A DNA stretch of 24,020 nt, from assembly GCA_903919105.1 (NCBI GenBank), contig CAIXGT010000222.1, positions 1-24,020 on the forward strand. The letters are read 5' to 3'. Shown one piece after another: positions 22,488 through 24,020 of this stretch; position 1 is the first letter of the stretch; every line of letters starts with the position of its first letter. The stretch is from an uncultured Spartobacteria bacterium (GTDB lineage Bacteria; Verrucomicrobiota; Verrucomicrobiae; Chthoniobacterales; UBA6821). Both the position numbers and the translations under genes were made by a program. The notes under the pieces were generated by a model that saw only the letters and a list, made by a program, of their open reading frames with translations, was not told the origin of the DNA and made no database searches.

Positions 22488-23531
22488 ATGCTCCCTACTA
22501 AAGGCTACGCCGCGCAAAGCGCCACATCACCGATCGCCCCCTTCTCCTTCGAGCGTCGCGAACCGGGTGCCCATGACGTCCAACTCGAGATCTCCCATTG
22601 CGGCGTCTGCCACACCGACATCCACATGTCACGTGACGAGTGGGGCGGCTCACTCTATCCCATGGTTCCGGGCCATGAGATCATCGGTGTGGTCAAGCAG
22701 GTGGGCAGTTCCGTCACCAAATTTTCACCAGGCGACAGGGTGGGCGTCGGGTGTTTTGTCGATTCCTGCCGTACCTGCTCGAACTGCAACGAGGGTCTTG
22801 AGAACTACTGTGAGAACCACTTCACCGGCACCTACAACAGCAAGACCCGTGACGGAAGCGGTCTGAATTTCGGCGGCTATTCGAATCAGATTGTCGTCGA
22901 CGAGCGCTTCGTCCTAAAGATCTCGGATAAAATCGATCCCGCTGCGGCGGCACCTCTCCTATGTGCAGGCATCACCACCTATTCACCTCTGCGCCACTGG
23001 AAGGTCGGTCCCGGCAAGAAAGTGGGCGTCGTTGGACTCGGTGGTCTGGGGCACATGGCGCTTAAGTTTGCCCACTCCTTCGGGGCCCATGTCGTCTGCT
23101 TCACCACTTCACCCGGCAAGGTTGCAGATGCCAAGCGTCTCGGTGCTGACGAAGTGATTCTTTCCAACTCGGAAGAGGAGATGACCAAAGCTGCTGGCAG
23201 CTTTGATTTCATTCTCGACACGGTCTCCGCTCCTCACGATCTCGGCGCCTACATTAACCTGCTTAAGCGCGATGGAACTATGTGCCTCGTCGGCGTTCCA
23301 CCAGAGACAGCAGCGGTCCATGCCCACAGCCTAGTGATGGGGCGCAAAAGCCTGGCAGGCTCATTGGTAGGAGGACTTCCTGAGACTCAGGAGATGCTCG
23401 ATTACTGTGCAGAGCATGGCATTGCCAGTGATATCGAGATCATTCCTATGGCAGAAGTCAACGTGGCCTACGATCGCATCCTCAAGAGTGATGTGAAGTA
23501 CCGCTTCGTGATTGATATGGCTACTCTCTAA
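22488..23531 (+). CDS. Zinc-dependent alcohol dehydrogenase, cinnamyl-alcohol / YahK type
   Basis: The 347-residue protein is a medium-chain dehydrogenase of the CAD/YahK branch, which reduces aldehydes to alcohols, usually with NADPH. The catalytic zinc ligands are Cys41 (CGVCHTDIH), His63 (PGHEIIG) and Cys159 (LLCAGITTYSPL). The structural zinc ligands are Cys94, Cys97, Cys100 and Cys108. The Rossmann motif is GLGGLGHMALKFAHSFGAHV (183-202), followed by the segment FTTSPGK, where the Ser in place of an acidic residue fits NADP preference. The length and ends are normal for the subfamily. The substrate cannot be named. It follows dnaB after 139 nt of repeat-rich sequence and has its own pyrimidine-rich leader, so it is probably a separate transcription unit. 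Confidence 0.94.
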   Translation: MLPTKGYAAQSATSPIAPFSFERREPGAHDVQLEISHCGVCHTDIHMSRDEWGGSLYPMVPGHEIIGVVKQVGSSVTKFSPGDRVGVGCFVDSCRTCSNCNEGLENYCENHFTGTYNSKTRDGSGLNFGGYSNQIVVDERFVLKISDKIDPAAAAPLLCAGITTYSPLRHWKVGPGKKVGVVGLGGLGHMALKFAHSFGAHVVCFTTSPGKVADAKRLGADEVILSNSEEEMTKAAGSFDFILDTVSAPHDLGAYINLLKRDGTMCLVGVPPETAAVHAHSLVMGRKSLAGSLVGGLPETQEMLDYCAEHGIASDIEIIPMAEVNVAYDRILKSDVKYRFVIDMATL

Positions 23532-23774
23532 GAGCTATTTAAACCAAATCATGGCCACAAGATGCACAGAATGCACAGGTCTTGTGATTGCTCTCGAGCT
23601 GCTCCCTTAAGAGACATAGAAGAGCATGCCTGCGTCCCCCTTTTGTGTTTTTGGCTTGCCGGCTGTTGCTTCGCATCCGTTACGCGTGCCTTTTGTGGCT
23701 ACATCTTTTCTTAAGATGCTTTAAATGGCCGGGTTGGCTCCTGGAGTCGGAGAATGAGCGGACGCAATTTCCGA
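23532..23774. other. Intergenic region with the third copy of the dispersed repeat
   Basis: This 243-bp gap between the alcohol dehydrogenase (+) and a partial gene (-) has no convincing frame. A 95-residue plus-strand frame from 23588 is Arg/Leu/Cys-rich and runs antisense into the partial gene. It contains the repeat copy at 23654-23690. No U-tract terminator hairpin was seen, although the two genes converge here. Confidence 0.5.
23654..23690 (+). repeat. Dispersed intergenic repeat, copy 3
   Basis: GCTTGCCGGCTGTTGCTTCG followed by CATCCGTTACGCGTGCC combines the left half of copy 1 (12352) and the core of copy 2 (12491), so it ties the family together. Confidence 0.55.
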
Positions 23775-24020
23775 CTATGCCACTTTCTCCGCAGAAATCG
23801 CGCCGGGACTGGTCACACCTGATTGCAGGGTGGCTTCCGCCGCATGAGTTCCTGTTCCGACTGTTTCCTGCTTGAGGCCTCCTTCGCAAGCTCCCGGTTC
23901 CGGAAAAACCGTCGCCTTGTAGGCCTCCATTCCTGAGGGGGCTTCGATCTTAGGCAGCTGGGGAACTCCGCTGATCTCCCGATGGAAGTCTTCCTTGGCC
24001 TTCTGCAGTTCCCCAAGGGC
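23775..24020 (-). CDS. Unidentified protein, C-terminal 81 residues (start beyond the right edge)
   Basis: Read on the minus strand from the right edge, an open frame gives 81 residues and ends at a TAG (23775-23777). It has no start codon inside the window. It begins ALGELQKAKEDFHREISGVP and continues with QLPKIEAPSGMEAYKATVFP, then a Gly/Thr/Ala-rich tail ending ISAEKVA. Amino acid composition and GC-rich third positions look protein-like, more so than the competing frames here. The first 15 residues look helical and the rest extended or disordered. I do not recognise a family. The tail may be a low-conservation end of a larger protein. Confidence 0.6.
   Translation of the reverse strand, partial: ALGELQKAKEDFHREISGVPQLPKIEAPSGMEAYKATVFPEPGACEGGLKQETVGTGTHAAEATLQSGVTSPGAISAEKVA

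Noticed and set aside
23588..23875. 95-codon plus-strand frame near the right edge
   Set aside because: It is Arg/Leu/Cys-rich, covers the dispersed repeat and overlaps a more protein-like minus-strand frame.

Overview
This window reads as a piece of a bacterial chromosome. It is GC-rich, densely coded and mostly housekeeping. The gene set suggests the PVC superphylum, most likely Verrucomicrobiota: a Gld-type ABC exporter followed by a DUF4340 protein, formate-dependent purine synthesis by PurT, FabI/FabF fatty acid synthesis, a standard one-piece tmRNA, and start codons with almost no Shine-Dalgarno sequence. This placement is an inference from gene content, not a phylogenetic result. No phage, plasmid, insertion sequence, CRISPR array, rRNA or tRNA gene was seen.

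Layout. Positions 1-4243 (+) hold the end of a tightly coupled four-gene ABC exporter operon: GldA-like ATPase (cut by the left edge), GldF-like permease, GldG-like protein and DUF4340 protein. alaS follows at 4358-7066. The 469-bp convergent gap 7067-7535 has no credible gene but carries several consecutive stem-loops. It is my best candidate for something undescribed. On the minus strand an aldose-epimerase-like gene and a TPR protein gene form a pair (9947 to 7536). Divergent from them is a plus-strand series: a compact GGQ release-factor-like protein, purC and a Xer recombinase. After a 294-bp gap with a dispersed repeat come fabI and a GlcD-type flavoprotein, overlapping by 4 nt.

Positions 14844-18480 (-) form a likely transcription unit, in transcript order fabF, a secreted FKBP isomerase, a secreted single-HKD phospholipase D-like protein and purT. 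To its right on the plus strand are a DUF4870 membrane protein, the tmRNA gene ssrA (19157-19511, tag ADYENLALAA), a Sel1-repeat lipoprotein, rplI, dnaB and a zinc alcohol dehydrogenase. A truncated minus-strand reading frame enters from the right edge.

How the genes fit together. The window mixes protein synthesis (alaS, rplI, tmRNA, GGQ rescue-like factor), replication and chromosome resolution (dnaB, xer), purine synthesis (purC, purT), fatty acid synthesis (fabI, fabF), envelope functions (Gld exporter, FKBP, lipoprotein, DUF4870) and redox enzymes (GlcD-like, ADH). The genes are ordinary. The unusual signal lies between them: small repeat families placed just after stop codons or just before start codons, one long palindromic element before xer, and the structured gap after alaS.
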